Assembly (NCBI GenBank): GCA_963819885.1
Contig: CAWFXV010000016.1
Span: 8,555 to 72,554 of the forward strand
Reading direction: 5' to 3'
DNA length: 64,000 bases
Origin: JACVRX01 sp963819885
GTDB taxonomy: Bacteria; Actinomycetota; Actinomycetes; Jiangellales; Jiangellaceae
Shown here piece after piece: positions 8,878-18,350 of this stretch. A program made the translations under genes and the position numbers. How positions within the stretch are numbered: position 1 is the first letter of the stretch; the number at the start of each line of letters is the position of its first letter. The notes beneath the pieces are model-generated. The model was not told the DNA's origin. It was given only the letters and a program-made list of their open reading frames with translations, and ran no database searches.

Positions 8878-9497
8878 TCAGCCCGCTGGAGTCTCAGCCG
8901 AGCCGGACTCGGGCTCGGAGATCGAGCCGCTCGACTGCTCGAGCACCACTCCGTTCCAGGTGCCGTAGCGCGGGCTCACGGTCACGCCGATTTCGTCCGC
9001 CTTCTCGGTGAGGACCTGGATGAGCTCCTCCTGCCCGCCGAGCTCGTCGATCAACTCGGTGGCGATCAGCTGGTCGCGCACGAACGGCCGCAGGCTGGCC
9101 TCGGTGAGGTTGTTCTGCGCGAGCAGCGGGCCGATGTCTCCGTCCGGGGCCTGCGAGACGACCTGCTCGTCGATGAACGCGTCGATGTCGGCCTCGGACA
9201 CCTCGACACCCTCGTCGGCGGCGACGGCGGCGAGCAGCTCGCTCTGGATCATCCGCTCCAGGATGGTGTGCTGAGCCGCGCTCTGATCCCCGATGGCGCC
9301 CGCGCTGTCAGGCAGCGAGTCGGCGAGCTCGCGTGACCTGCTCCTGTAGTTCGGCGACGGTGATCCGCGAGTCGCCCACCGACCGCGGCCGCCCCGATCT
9401 GCTCGGTGTTGCACGCGGCGAGCGAGGCGCCGGCCAGGACGCAGAGCACGGCGGCCAGGGCACGGCGGCTGGGCGACACGGCGAACCTCGTTTTCAA
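8878..9497 (-). CDS. SurA/PrsA-like lipoprotein (frameshifted)
   Basis: A secreted lipoprotein with a SurA-like N-terminal domain, probably an extracytoplasmic folding factor. The N-terminal frame (from the ATG at 9497) has a signal peptide and lipobox (LAVLCVLAGASLAAC region, cysteine near residue 29). It is followed in a second frame by SRITVAELQEQVT, and in a third by the SurA-like helices (QHTILERMIQSELL, FVRDQLIATELID) and a short acidic tail. Two one-base shifts within about 80 bases (near 9380 and 9330) restore one continuous protein of about 205 residues. No PPIase domain is visible. It lies between mazG and the sugar-uptake genes. Confidence 0.75.
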
Positions 9498-9637
9498 GCA
9501 ACGGCTCGAGACGACGCGAATCCTAGCCGGACGCTCGTCGACCCCGAACCGTCAGCGGCCGACGAGCTCACCGGGTTTGAGCTGTGCCTGGCGACAACAC
9601 AGTGGACGGCACGGAATCAGCTGGATCCGCCGGATCG

Positions 9638-11152
9638 CTACGGCACGACGTCCGCCGGCCGCGGCGCGGACGTGCCGGCCATCAGGTCGGCGACGATGTC
9701 CGCGGTCACTCTCGCGGCTCCGAACGCCAGCACGTAATGCTCACCGAGGACGTCCGGGCCGGCCGGCAGCTCGTGGTCGACGACCACGACCTCGGGGCGC
9801 ACGGCCCGGACCGCGGCGACAACGTCGGCCTGCCAGGCCTGCCGGCGGACTCCGCGCACGGACACGACGACCGAGCGGCGGGGATGGTCGAGCACGACAC
9901 CGACGGGATCCGGGCCGGACCGGGTGACCGGAACCACCACCGTTCCCGGCAGTCGCTCGGCGAGCGGCGTGCCGACCCCCCACGGAACCAAACCGGCGGC
10001 CATCGACGGTTCGTCCTGCAGCTCCAGCACGACCGGGGGGCCGGCGACCACGACCCGACCTCTTGTGACCACCGCACGCCGGGCCGCCCGCTCCCCCACC
10101 GAACGGCCGACGGCCGTCCGGCCATCGGGCGCGACGGCGACCCAACGTGCGAGCCGCTGTACCCGCCCGGCCGCCTCAGCAAGCCGCTCGTAACCGAGCC
10201 GGCCGGACCCGACTGCTGCCACAACCGCCGTGACGATCGCCTCCACCGTCTTCGGGGCGGCGCTCTCACCGCCAACACACAGCGCATCGACACCGGCGGC
10301 GAGGGCCAGCACGGCGCCATCGACCTGACCGACGGTTCCACTGATGGCCCGCATGTCCAGCGCGTCCGTCATGACGACGCCGTCGAAACCGAGCCGATCC
10401 CGAAGCAGGCCGGTCACCACGTTCCGCGACAGCGTCGCCAGCCGGTGCGGGTCGAGCGCGGGAACGATGATATGGGCCGTCATCACGATCTGGACATCGG
10501 CGGCGATCGCCGCCCGGAACGGCACGAGCTCGCGCTCGACGAGCACGCCGGCGGAGGTGCGGACGGTCGGCACGCAGAGATGACTGTCCTCGGCGGTTGC
10601 GCCGTGTCCCGGGAAGTGCTTGGCCGTCGCGGCGACCCGCCAAGACTGCTGACCCTCGACGAACGCCCGCACGTGCCGGGCGACGAGGCGTGGATTCGAG
10701 CCGAACGCCCGCACCCCAACGATGGGGTTCTGCGGATCGACGTCGAGATCGGCCACCGGCGCGAGGTTCACGTCGACCCCGCATCCGCGCAACCGGGCGC
10801 CGAGCGACGCGGCCACCTCACCGGTCAACACCGGATCGTCGACGGCGCCGAGCGCGGCGCTTCCGGGCAGGTCCGAACCGGTGCTCGCATCCAGCCGGGT
10901 GACGTCGCCGCCTTCCTCGTCGATGGCGACGAGCAGGTCTGCGCGATCAGCGCGCAGCCGGGCCGTGAGCGCCGCCACGCCCCGGTCGCCGCGGCGGCGG
11001 TCGACGTTCCGGCTGAAGAGGACCACCCCGCCGAGGCCCTCGACGATGAGGGCGCGTAACCACGCGGGCGGCTGCGCGACGCCAGCGAAGCCGGGAAAAA
11101 GGGTGGCCAAGGCCAGCCTCCGCAGGTGAGCGGGTTCGTGGGGACTAGTCAC
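9638..11152 (-). CDS. nagZ: Glycoside hydrolase family 3 beta-N-acetylhexosaminidase
   Basis: A GH3 enzyme expected to cleave terminal beta-linked N-acetylglucosamine, for example from muropeptides or chitooligosaccharides. The 504-residue protein has the NagZ loop motif KHFPGHG...DSH (near residues 178-190), whose histidine-aspartate dyad acts as general acid/base. The nucleophile is in VVMTDALDM (~260) and the substrate-binding region in AIDEEGGDVTRL (~95). The C-terminal ~170 residues form the second GH3-type domain, often absent in single-domain NagZ. No signal peptide is apparent, which suggests a cytoplasmic enzyme acting on imported sugars. It starts 3 bases after the upstream permease stop, so it belongs to the ABC-transporter operon. 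Confidence 0.88.
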   Translation of the reverse strand: MTSPHEPAHLRRLALATLFPGFAGVAQPPAWLRALIVEGLGGVVLFSRNVDRRRGDRGVAALTARLRADRADLLVAIDEEGGDVTRLDASTGSDLPGSAALGAVDDPVLTGEVAASLGARLRGCGVDVNLAPVADLDVDPQNPIVGVRAFGSNPRLVARHVRAFVEGQQSWRVAATAKHFPGHGATAEDSHLCVPTVRTSAGVLVERELVPFRAAIAADVQIVMTAHIIVPALDPHRLATLSRNVVTGLLRDRLGFDGVVMTDALDMRAISGTVGQVDGAVLALAAGVDALCVGGESAAPKTVEAIVTAVVAAVGSGRLGYERLAEAAGRVQRLARWVAVAPDGRTAVGRSVGERAARRAVVTRGRVVVAGPPVVLELQDEPSMAAGLVPWGVGTPLAERLPGTVVVPVTRSGPDPVGVVLDHPRRSVVVSVRGVRRQAWQADVVAAVRAVRPEVVVVDHELPAGPDVLGEHYVLAFGAARVTADIVADLMAGTSAPRPADVVP

Positions 11153-11155
11153 GCC

Positions 11156-12058
11156 TCAGCCCTTGACCGCGCCCGAGGTGAGCCCCGCCGCCATCCGGTG
11201 TTGGATGAACAGGAAGAAGATCACGACCGGGATCGCGAGCAGGGTGGAGCCGGCCATGATGCCGCCCCAGTCGGTGGCTCGGTTGGCCTCGGTGAATGTC
11301 TTCAGCCATACCGGCAGGGTCTGGTTCTCCGGCCGGGTCATGATGATCAGGGCGAGGGTGAACTCGTTCCAGGCCAGCATGAAGGCAAAGATCCCGCTCG
11401 CGACCAGTCCCGGCGCGAGGAGCGGGAACGTCACGCGGAGGAACGCTTGCGTGCGGCTGCACCCGTCGACCATCGCGGCTTCCTCCAGCTCGATCGGCAC
11501 TCCGTCGACGAACCCGCGGAGCAGCCAGATCGTGAACGGCACCACAGCAGCGACGTAGAGCAGGCCGAGGCCGACCACGCTGTTGAGCAGGTTCCATCCA
11601 TCCAGCATCTTGAACTGGGAGATGAACAGTCCTTCGGCCGGAATCATCTGCACGAGCAGGATCGTCACGATGAACGCCATGCGGCTGCGAAACCTGAACC
11701 GGGAGACCGCGAGTGCAGCCAGGAAGGCGACGATCAACGTGACGACGACTGTCAACAGGGTGACGGTCAGGCTGATCCGCAGCGCCGAGAGAAAGCCGCC
11801 GTTCTCGAAGACCCGCGTGAAATTGTCCAGCGTGGCCGGCACCGGAAAGAACGTCGGTTCTGTGCCCCGGATCTTGTTGCCTGGCAAGAAGGCGCTGTTG
11901 ACCATCCAGTAGACCGGGAACGCCCATAGGATCGCGACGGCGACGGCGAGCGCACCCCAGAGCCGGCGCCGTGTGCGCGGCCGCGATCGGCGCGTGGCCG
12001 AATCGGCGCCGGGCGCCGTCGACGGACCGCGCACGTCGGTTCCTGTCGTGGCCATCAC
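11156..12058 (-). CDS. Carbohydrate ABC transporter permease, MalG family
   Basis: Inner-membrane permease of a CUT1-type sugar importer, 300 residues. A basic cytoplasmic N-terminus of ~35 residues is followed by six predicted membrane segments, the first being LWGALAVAVAILWAFPVYWM. The cytoplasmic EAA loop that docks the ATPase is clear: EEAAMVDGCSRTQAF...PLLAPG (~205-228). Its ATG overlaps the stop of the partner permease gene (ATGA), and nagZ follows by 3 bases. No ATP-binding subunit is encoded nearby. Many actinobacterial CUT1 importers share a distant MsiK-type ATPase, which would explain this. The gene is intact. Confidence 0.9.
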   Translation of the reverse strand: MMATTGTDVRGPSTAPGADSATRRSRPRTRRRLWGALAVAVAILWAFPVYWMVNSAFLPGNKIRGTEPTFFPVPATLDNFTRVFENGGFLSALRISLTVTLLTVVVTLIVAFLAALAVSRFRFRSRMAFIVTILLVQMIPAEGLFISQFKMLDGWNLLNSVVGLGLLYVAAVVPFTIWLLRGFVDGVPIELEEAAMVDGCSRTQAFLRVTFPLLAPGLVASGIFAFMLAWNEFTLALIIMTRPENQTLPVWLKTFTEANRATDWGGIMAGSTLLAIPVVIFFLFIQHRMAAGLTSGAVKG

Positions 12059-13005
12059 GATTGCGCCTCGCGCAGCAGGACCCGGACGTAGAAGAAGCTC
12101 ACCGCGACCGTCAGCGCCAGGATGAACCAGGACGCCGCTGCCGCCAGCCCGAACTGCCCCTCACCGATCCCAAGCCGGTAGATGTAGGTCCCGATCAGGT
12201 TGGTGTCGCGAGCCACGCCACCCGCGTCCTGCAACACGAAGATCTGCGTGAAGACCCGCAGATCCCAAATGATTTGCAGCAGGCCGACGATCATCAGCAC
12301 CGGCTTGATCATCGGGACCGTGATCGCGCGGAACCGCTGCCAACCGCTAGTGCCGTCGATCTGGGCCGCCTCGAGAATGTCGGTGGGAACCTGGGTGAGC
12401 CCCGCATACACGCTGAACGCGACGAACGGCACGCTCATCCAGACGATGATCACGGTTGCGACGAAGTAGAACGACAGCGGGTTGATCAGCCACGATCGGC
12501 CGGCGAACTGCTCGAGCCCGAACACGTTAGACAGGACCCAGTTGATCACTCCGTACTGGGTGTCGAACAGCCACTGCCAGACGGTGAGTGAGGCCAGGAT
12601 CGGCATCGCCCACGCGAGCAGCAGACCGATTTGCAGGATCAGCCGGGTCGCGGTCGACAGCTGGGTCATCAGGACGGCGATGGCGACCCCGATGGCCATC
12701 GTCAGGGCGGCATTCACCAGACAGAACACGATCGACCTGGCGATCACCGCCCACAGGTACGGGTCGGTGACAAGTTCGACGTAATTGGCGAACCCGACCC
12801 ATTCGGCCGGCTGGCCGAACTGCTGGGCCAGCCCGTACTCCTGCATGGACATCACCAGCTGACGGCCGAGTGGATAGCCGGCCGCAAGCAGCAAGATCAC
12901 AACCGACGGGACCAGCAGCGCGTACGGGAGCCGGGAGCCACGCCTTCTCGGTGCTCTCTGAGCTGCGTCCGGCGGCAGTGTCGCCGGCGAGGTCATCGCG
13001 ACCAT
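12055..13005 (-). CDS. Carbohydrate ABC transporter permease, MalF family
   Basis: The partner permease, 316 residues, with six hydrophobic segments (the first LPYALLVPSVVILLLAAGYP, about residues 26-45). The EAA loop is LEAAQIDGTSGWQRFRAIT (~205-223). MalF-type permeases form the heterodimeric channel with the MalG-type subunit encoded downstream. The two genes overlap by four bases. A strong 14-bp stem lies between the solute-binding gene and this one, which may lower permease expression relative to the binding protein. Intact. Confidence 0.9.
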   Translation of the reverse strand: MVAMTSPATLPPDAAQRAPRRRGSRLPYALLVPSVVILLLAAGYPLGRQLVMSMQEYGLAQQFGQPAEWVGFANYVELVTDPYLWAVIARSIVFCLVNAALTMAIGVAIAVLMTQLSTATRLILQIGLLLAWAMPILASLTVWQWLFDTQYGVINWVLSNVFGLEQFAGRSWLINPLSFYFVATVIIVWMSVPFVAFSVYAGLTQVPTDILEAAQIDGTSGWQRFRAITVPMIKPVLMIVGLLQIIWDLRVFTQIFVLQDAGGVARDTNLIGTYIYRLGIGEGQFGLAAAASWFILALTVAVSFFYVRVLLREAQS

Positions 13006-13036
13006 GCCGCGCCTCTCAGTCCAGGTGGTCGTGGTT

Positions 13037-13077
13037 GCGGCCGGGGACGGGACCAGTGTGGAACCGTCCCCGGCCGC
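13037..13077 (-). promoter_or_regulatory. Intercistronic stem-loop between binding protein and permeases
   Basis: Perfect 14-bp GC-rich inverted repeat (13037-13050 and 13064-13077) with a 13-base loop, in the 90-base gap between the binding-protein stop and the permease start. Hairpins in this position in sugar-uptake operons stabilise the upstream message or cause partial termination, giving more binding protein than channel. That role is inferred from position only. Confidence 0.6.
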
Positions 13078-13095
13078 TGTCGTCTCGACGCGAAC

Positions 13096-14382
13096 TCAGT
13101 TGAGTTGTTCGGTGATCTTCGTGTCGGCGTCTTCGGCAAGTTGCTGCACGTCGCCACCGTTGGCGATGGCGACGAACAGGTCCTCCAGGACCCGGCTGCC
13201 CTCGACCGCGGCCCAGTTCTCGGCCGGCGGGGTGAGCTTGGCGTTGGAGGCCGCTTCGATGCTGGCCTGGGCGAACTCGTCGGTACCCAGCTGCGACGCC
13301 AGAGAGGTCTTGGCCGGAGTCAAGCCGGCGGCCGCGAACATGCTCTGGTACTCGTCGGAGAGCATGAGTTTCAGGGCCTGGTAGGCCAGTTCCTGGTTCT
13401 GCGAGTTTGCGGACACGGCGATGTTGGATCCACCGAGCAGCACCGGCGCGGGCTCACCGTCGCCGCCGGGGAGGGCGAACACCCCGACGTTGGCCATCAT
13501 GTCCGGGCAGCCGATGTCGGCGTTGTCGATGCTCCAGCGGACCCAGCCGGGCGCGGAGAGCATCCCGATCTCACCTGCGCAGAACGGCACCTGCGGGTCG
13601 GCTTCGTTGCCGTCCTTGGCGGCGCCGGAAGCATCGGTGAACAGCTGCTGAGCCATCGTCAGGCCCTCGACGGATTCGGGGGTGGACAGCGCGCCGTTCC
13701 ACTCGTCGCCGTCCTGCACAGCGAGATCGCCACCCGCGTCCCAGACGAACGCAACGCCGTTGCGCCAGTCCTGGCCGGGGAACCAGAAACCAGAGAAGTT
13801 CGGCACGTCCGCGTTGTCGGCCTTCAGGGCGATGGCGGCGTCGACGAACTCGTCCATCGTGGTCGGAACCTCGAGCCCGGCCTTCTCGAACAGGTCCTTC
13901 CGGTAGAAGACGTACTTGCTGCCCGCGTAGTACGGAACTGCGTACGTCTGGCCGTCCACAGAGCCGGCCTCGACGAAGCCCGGCAGCAGGTCGTCCCCGC
14001 CGAGTTCGTCCAACCTGTCAGTGAGGTCGGAGAACGCGCCGACCGTCGTGAACGTCGGCGCCTGCGTGTTGCCGACCTCGACGACGTCCGGCGTCTCCTC
14101 CTCGCTGCCCAGCGATGTGGTCAGGCGCTCGACCAGGCCCTCCCACTCCTGCTCCTCGATGGTCAGGGTGGAACCGGGGTTCGCCGTCTCGAACTCCGTC
14201 TTCAGCCAGTCCCGCATCTCCTGCGGGGTATCCGTGCCGTTGAGCCAGACCCGGATGTCGGCCGGCTCGGGCGCGGCGGCGGACTCGTCTGCCGCCGGCT
14301 CGTCGCTCGTGCTGTCGTCGCCGCACGCGGCGAGGGCGAGCGCCGCAGCGATGCCGACGGCGAGGAAGCGGGCTTTCTTCAC
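13096..14382 (-). CDS. Sugar ABC transporter substrate-binding lipoprotein
   Basis: An extracellular solute-binding protein of family 1, lipid-anchored outside the membrane, delivering a sugar or oligosaccharide to the two permeases. From the GTG at 14382 it has a signal peptide and lipobox (GIAAALALAAC, cysteine near residue 19). A low-complexity Asp/Ser/Glu/Ala/Pro linker follows, then DIRVWLNGTD and the family pattern (VVEVGNTQAPTF, YAVPYYAGSKYVFYRKDLF). The GTG is preferred because the homology and signal peptide begin there. An upstream ATG adds 36 residues with no signal-peptide character. The ligand is unknown. The nagZ gene in the same operon hints at an amino-sugar oligomer. Intact. 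Confidence 0.9.
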   Translation of the reverse strand: MKKARFLAVGIAAALALAACGDDSTSDEPAADESAAAPEPADIRVWLNGTDTPQEMRDWLKTEFETANPGSTLTIEEQEWEGLVERLTTSLGSEEETPDVVEVGNTQAPTFTTVGAFSDLTDRLDELGGDDLLPGFVEAGSVDGQTYAVPYYAGSKYVFYRKDLFEKAGLEVPTTMDEFVDAAIALKADNADVPNFSGFWFPGQDWRNGVAFVWDAGGDLAVQDGDEWNGALSTPESVEGLTMAQQLFTDASGAAKDGNEADPQVPFCAGEIGMLSAPGWVRWSIDNADIGCPDMMANVGVFALPGGDGEPAPVLLGGSNIAVSANSQNQELAYQALKLMLSDEYQSMFAAAGLTPAKTSLASQLGTDEFAQASIEAASNAKLTPPAENWAAVEGSRVLEDLFVAIANGGDVQQLAEDADTKITEQLN

Positions 14383-14425
14383 GGTCGGTCCTTTCGGAGA
14401 CGTGCTCGGAATTGAACTGATATGA

Positions 14426-14458
14426 GTCTTTCCAATGGAAACCACTACTGGAAAGTCT
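14426..14458. promoter_or_regulatory. Candidate operator upstream of the sugar-uptake operon
   Basis: About 45 bases upstream of the binding-protein GTG there is a symmetric tttcc-aat-ggaaa (14429-14441). It lies within a larger near-palindrome whose outer half-sites are gtctttcca (14426-14434) and tggaaagtc (14450-14458). The spacing suits a dimeric sugar-responsive repressor of LacI, GntR or ROK type. No regulator gene is encoded nearby. Confidence 0.4.
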
Positions 14459-14541
14459 CCTTCAAGTTCGTTTGGGTCACGATCCGGCAACGACGTCGGC
14501 TGGGTTTCCGGATTCCACTTGACGGTATGGACGGCCGCACC

Positions 14542-14557
14542 CCGTGCTAGAGCACGG
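14542..14557 (-). terminator. Short palindrome downstream of mfd
   Basis: ccgtgct-ag-agcacgg, 7-bp arms with a two-base centre, 12 bases beyond the mfd stop and before the sugar-operon control region. It could end mfd transcription or be a protein-binding palindrome. Confidence 0.35.
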
Positions 14558-14568
14558 AGTCGACCCGA

Positions 14569-17500
14569 TCACGCCACCGATGCCGGTGCCTGCAGCAGGA
14601 CGGCATCCACGACGCCGCGAGCCCACTGCAACAGCTCCAGGTCGCGAATCGGCGTTCCCCCGACCGGTGCCGTGGTCGGGCGGGGAACCAGGATGGTTCC
14701 GACGGCTTCTTTCACCAGCGTCCTGGGATAGAGCCGGTCCAGCCGAACCCGTTGCCAATCCCGCAGTGAGACTGGCCCGAAGCGGACGTGCCGGCCCTGC
14801 AGAGTCACTTCCCGCAGATCGGCCGCCCGGGCGTGCGCCCGGAACCGGGCAACCTCCAGCAGGTTGCGCACAGGACGCGGCGGCTCGCCGTACCGGTCGT
14901 CGAGCTCCTCGGCCACCGAGTCGACGTCGGCATCGGTGAGTGCCTCGGACAGCCGCCGGTACGCCTCGAGCCGTAGCCGCTCACTGGAGATGTACTCGTG
15001 CGGGAGATAGGCGTCGACCGGCAGTTCCACCCGGACCTCGGGGGTGGCCGGGCCGCCGTCGCCGCGGTACTCGGCTACGGCTTCGCCGACGAGACGCACG
15101 TAGAGGTCGAAGCCGACGTCGGCGATGTGCCCGGACTGCTCGCCGCCGAGCAGGTTGCCCGCGCCGCGGATCTCCAGATCCTTCATCGCCACCTGCATAC
15201 CTGCGCCGAGCTCGGAATGGGTCGCGATGGTCGCCAGCCGCTCGTGTGCCTCCTCCGTCAGCGGAATCTCCGGCGGGTACAGAAAATAGGCATATGCCCG
15301 CTCGCGGCCCCGACCCACCCGGCCACGGAGCTGGTGCAGCTGCGCCAGCCCAAGCCGGTCCGGGCGGTCGACGACGAGCGTGTTCGCGTTGGAAATGTCC
15401 AGGCCGGTCTCGACGATCGTCGTGCAGACCAGAACGTCCGCTTCCCGCTCCCAGAAACCGGCGATCACCTGCTCGAGCGTGTGCTCGGCCATCTGTCCGT
15501 GCGCGGTCACGATCCGCGCCTCGGGGACGAGCTCGCGCAGCCGTGAGGCAGCCTTCTCGATCGTCTCGACGCGGTTGTGCACGAAGAACACCTGACCGTC
15601 GCGCATGAGCTCGCGGCGGATCGCGGCGCCGATCTGCTTCTCTTCGTACGCGCCGACATAGGTGAGGACCGGGTGCCGCTCCTCCGGGGGCGTGGTGATG
15701 GTCGACATGTCCCGGATCCCGGTGATCGACATCTCCAGCGTCCGCGGGATCGGCGTGGCCGACATGGTCAGCACGTCGACGTCGGTGCGCAGCTGCTTGA
15801 GCTTCTCCTTGTGCTCGACGCCGAAGCGCTGCTCCTCGTCGACCACCAGCAGGCCGAGGTCCTTGAACCGGACGTCGCCGGTGAGCAGACGGTGGGTGCC
15901 GATGACGACATCGACGGAGCCCTCGGCGAGCCCGCGCAGCGTGTCGGCCGCCTCCCGGTCGGACTGGAACCGGGACAACGGCCGCACGACTACCGGGAAC
16001 GGCGCGTAGCGCTCGGAGAAGGTGTCGTAGTGCTGGGACACCAGCAGGGTCGTGGGCACCAGTACGCCGACCTGCTTGCCGTCCTGCACGGCCTTGAACG
16101 CGGCGCGCACGGCAATCTCGGTCTTGCCGTACCCGACGTCGCCGGCGATCACCCGGTCCATCGGCACCGTGCGCTCCATGTCGCGCTTGACCTCGTCGAT
16201 GACCGTGAGCTGATCGGGTGTCTCGACGTAGGCAAACGCGTCCTCGAGCTCGCGCTGCCACGGGGTATCGGGCTCGAACGCGTAGCCCGGTGCTGCCTGC
16301 CGGGCAGCGTAGAGCCGGATCAGCTCGGCGGCGATCTCGCGGACGGCCTTGCGGGCCCGTCCCTTGCGCTTGGCCCAGTCGGATCCGCCGATGCGGTCCA
16401 GCGAGGGGGAGTCTCCCCCGACATACCGGGTGACCTGGTCGAGCTGGTCGGTCGGGACGTACAGCCGGTCGGGCGGCTGCCCCCGACGCGACGGGGCGTA
16501 CTCGATCACCAGATACTCGCGGGTTGCTCCCGCGACAGTGCGGCTGGTCATCTCGACATACCGGCCGACGCCGTGCTGGTCGTGCACGACGTGGTCACCG
16601 GGGCGTAGCTGCAGCGGGTCGACCTGGTTACGGCGCCGGCTGGGCAACCGCCGCATGTCTTTGGTCGACGCCCGCTGCCCGGTGATGTCGTCCTCGGTGA
16701 GGACGACCAGCCCGGCGGTATCGGCGACGAAGCCGTGGGCCAGTGCGCCGGTGCTGACGTGCACCACGCCGGGATCCGGTGCCGTTTCGATCCGGTCGAC
16801 GAGCCGGTTCGGGACGTCGGCATCGGCCAGGACTTCTCCGACCCGCTCAGCGGTGCCGTGTCCGCCCGTGACGACGACCACCCGCCGGCGGTCGGCCAGC
16901 CAACCCTTGAGGTCGGCGACGGCTCGTTGCGTGTCGCCCCGGTACGAATCGGCCGGCCGGGCCGACACGGCGCGGCTCGCGACGCCGCCGTCGGCACTGT
17001 CGAGGAGCTCGTCGTCGCCGCCGTACGGGCTCACGCCCCACCACGGCAGCCCGAGGCCGATGGCGTGAGCACGGACGTCGGCCAGGCTGCGATACGCGGC
17101 GGCGCCAAGGTCGATCGGCGCCCGCCCGCCGCTCGCCGCCGCGGCCCAGGACGCCTCGAGGAACTCCTGGCTGGTCGCCACCAGGTCATGTGCCCGGGTG
17201 TGGACCCGCTCTGGATCACAGACCAGGACGTGTGTGCCGGTCGGCAGCAGATCGAGCAGCAGCTCCATGTCCTCGACGAGGACCGGGGCCAGCGACTCCA
17301 TCCCCTCGACGGCGATTCCGGCGGCGATCTTGTCGAACAGGTCCGCGAGCTCTGGGTGACGCTCGGCGAGAGCCCGGGCGCGCGAGCGCACGTCGTCGGT
17401 CAGCAGCAGCTCGCGACACGGCGGGGCCCACAGCCCGTGCTCTGCCGTTTCCAGGGAACGCTGGTCGGCGACCTTGAACCACTGGATCTCATCGACGGTG

Positions 17501-18144
17501 TCGCCCCAGAAGTCCAGCCGGAGCGGGTGCTCCTCGGTCGGCGGGAACACGTCGACGATCCCGCCGCGGACGGCGAACTCACCGCGCCGCTCGACCAGAT
17601 CGACCCGCGTGTACGCGGCTGCCGCCAACTGCTCGACGAGGTCGTCGATGGCCAGGTCGTCTCCAGCGTGGACCCGAACCGGCTTGAGCTCCGCGAGCCC
17701 GGCCACCTGCGGCTGCAGCACACTGCGCACCGGGGCAACGACCACCTGAAGCGGACCCGCGCCCTCGTCACCGTTGTCCTCGGGGTGCACCAGCCGGCGC
17801 AGCACGGCCAGCCGTCGGCCCACGGTGTCGCTGCGAGGAGAGAGCCGCTCGTGCGGGAGGGTCTCCCAGGACGGATACTCCGCCACCGTCTCCGGCGGCA
17901 GGAGGCAGCGCAGCGCCTCGACCAGGTCCTCCGCCTCGCGGGAGGTGGCCGTGACGACCAGCACCGGCCGGGCGGCGCCGACTGCCTGGTCTGCCACAGC
18001 GGCGACCACGAACGGGCGCAGCGCAGCTGGGGCGGTGAGATCCAGAGCCGTGACGGCTCCGGCTCGAGCGTCGGCTGCGGCCGAGCGCAGGGCTGGGTCG
18101 CCGGACTCGTCGAGCAGGGCATGGAGCAGGCCGTTGAGGTTCAT
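14569..18144 (-). CDS. mfd: Transcription-repair coupling factor Mfd
   Basis: Mfd displaces RNA polymerase stalled at DNA lesions and recruits UvrA for nucleotide-excision repair. From the ATG at 18144 the protein is 1,191 residues, normal for the family. It contains the UvrB-homology N-terminal region (~30-350), the CarD-like RNA-polymerase-interaction domain (LRPGDHVVHDQHGVGRY, ~500), superfamily 2 helicase motifs (AGDVGYGKTE Walker A ~665, DEEQRFG ~768, RGRVGRGRERAY ~910), the TRG motif region and the C-terminal domain. The ATG is preferred over a GTG 27 bases upstream because GAAGGA precedes it. It is intact, one of the few very long genes here without a shift. Nothing nearby suggests regulation. 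Confidence 0.97.
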   Translation of the reverse strand: MNLNGLLHALLDESGDPALRSAAADARAGAVTALDLTAPAALRPFVVAAVADQAVGAARPVLVVTATSREAEDLVEALRCLLPPETVAEYPSWETLPHERLSPRSDTVGRRLAVLRRLVHPEDNGDEGAGPLQVVVAPVRSVLQPQVAGLAELKPVRVHAGDDLAIDDLVEQLAAAAYTRVDLVERRGEFAVRGGIVDVFPPTEEHPLRLDFWGDTVDEIQWFKVADQRSLETAEHGLWAPPCRELLLTDDVRSRARALAERHPELADLFDKIAAGIAVEGMESLAPVLVEDMELLLDLLPTGTHVLVCDPERVHTRAHDLVATSQEFLEASWAAAASGGRAPIDLGAAAYRSLADVRAHAIGLGLPWWGVSPYGGDDELLDSADGGVASRAVSARPADSYRGDTQRAVADLKGWLADRRRVVVVTGGHGTAERVGEVLADADVPNRLVDRIETAPDPGVVHVSTGALAHGFVADTAGLVVLTEDDITGQRASTKDMRRLPSRRRNQVDPLQLRPGDHVVHDQHGVGRYVEMTSRTVAGATREYLVIEYAPSRRGQPPDRLYVPTDQLDQVTRYVGGDSPSLDRIGGSDWAKRKGRARKAVREIAAELIRLYAARQAAPGYAFEPDTPWQRELEDAFAYVETPDQLTVIDEVKRDMERTVPMDRVIAGDVGYGKTEIAVRAAFKAVQDGKQVGVLVPTTLLVSQHYDTFSERYAPFPVVVRPLSRFQSDREAADTLRGLAEGSVDVVIGTHRLLTGDVRFKDLGLLVVDEEQRFGVEHKEKLKQLRTDVDVLTMSATPIPRTLEMSITGIRDMSTITTPPEERHPVLTYVGAYEEKQIGAAIRRELMRDGQVFFVHNRVETIEKAASRLRELVPEARIVTAHGQMAEHTLEQVIAGFWEREADVLVCTTIVETGLDISNANTLVVDRPDRLGLAQLHQLRGRVGRGRERAYAYFLYPPEIPLTEEAHERLATIATHSELGAGMQVAMKDLEIRGAGNLLGGEQSGHIADVGFDLYVRLVGEAVAEYRGDGGPATPEVRVELPVDAYLPHEYISSERLRLEAYRRLSEALTDADVDSVAEELDDRYGEPPRPVRNLLEVARFRAHARAADLREVTLQGRHVRFGPVSLRDWQRVRLDRLYPRTLVKEAVGTILVPRPTTAPVGGTPIRDLELLQWARGVVDAVLLQAPASVA

Positions 18145-18350
18145 CGGTCCTTCACAGGTCGGTTTGGGCACGCACGGACGCCCCCGACCCGGTGCGGATA
18201 GGGGGTGCCACCCAGGTTACGCCGCGGGTCAGACACTTGAGTTCTTGTCGAGTCGGGTGCTGGTGACGGCGGCGCGGGTGCTCGTCGAGTCGCCGCACTC
18301 CGCGACTAGCCTGGTGCTCCCGAGTGGTCGATCCAAGGGAAAGTCCGACG

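Noticed and set aside
2234..18201. Long open frames on the plus strand opposite ndh, udg/ppx, eno, nagZ, the binding protein and mfd, such as 2234-3244, 3531-5240, 6112-7539, 9584-11059, 12631-14415 and 16735-18201
   Set aside because: Codon composition is that of reversed high-GC coding sequence. The translated products are rich in Arg, His, Gly and Pro, have no family motifs, and lie fully opposite well-recognised genes.
18230..18330. Repeated cgagtcg motifs between mfd and the APS kinase as a possible regulator site
   Set aside because: Half-sites (tcgagtcggg, tcgtcgagtcg) are direct, irregular and expected by chance in GC-rich sequence.
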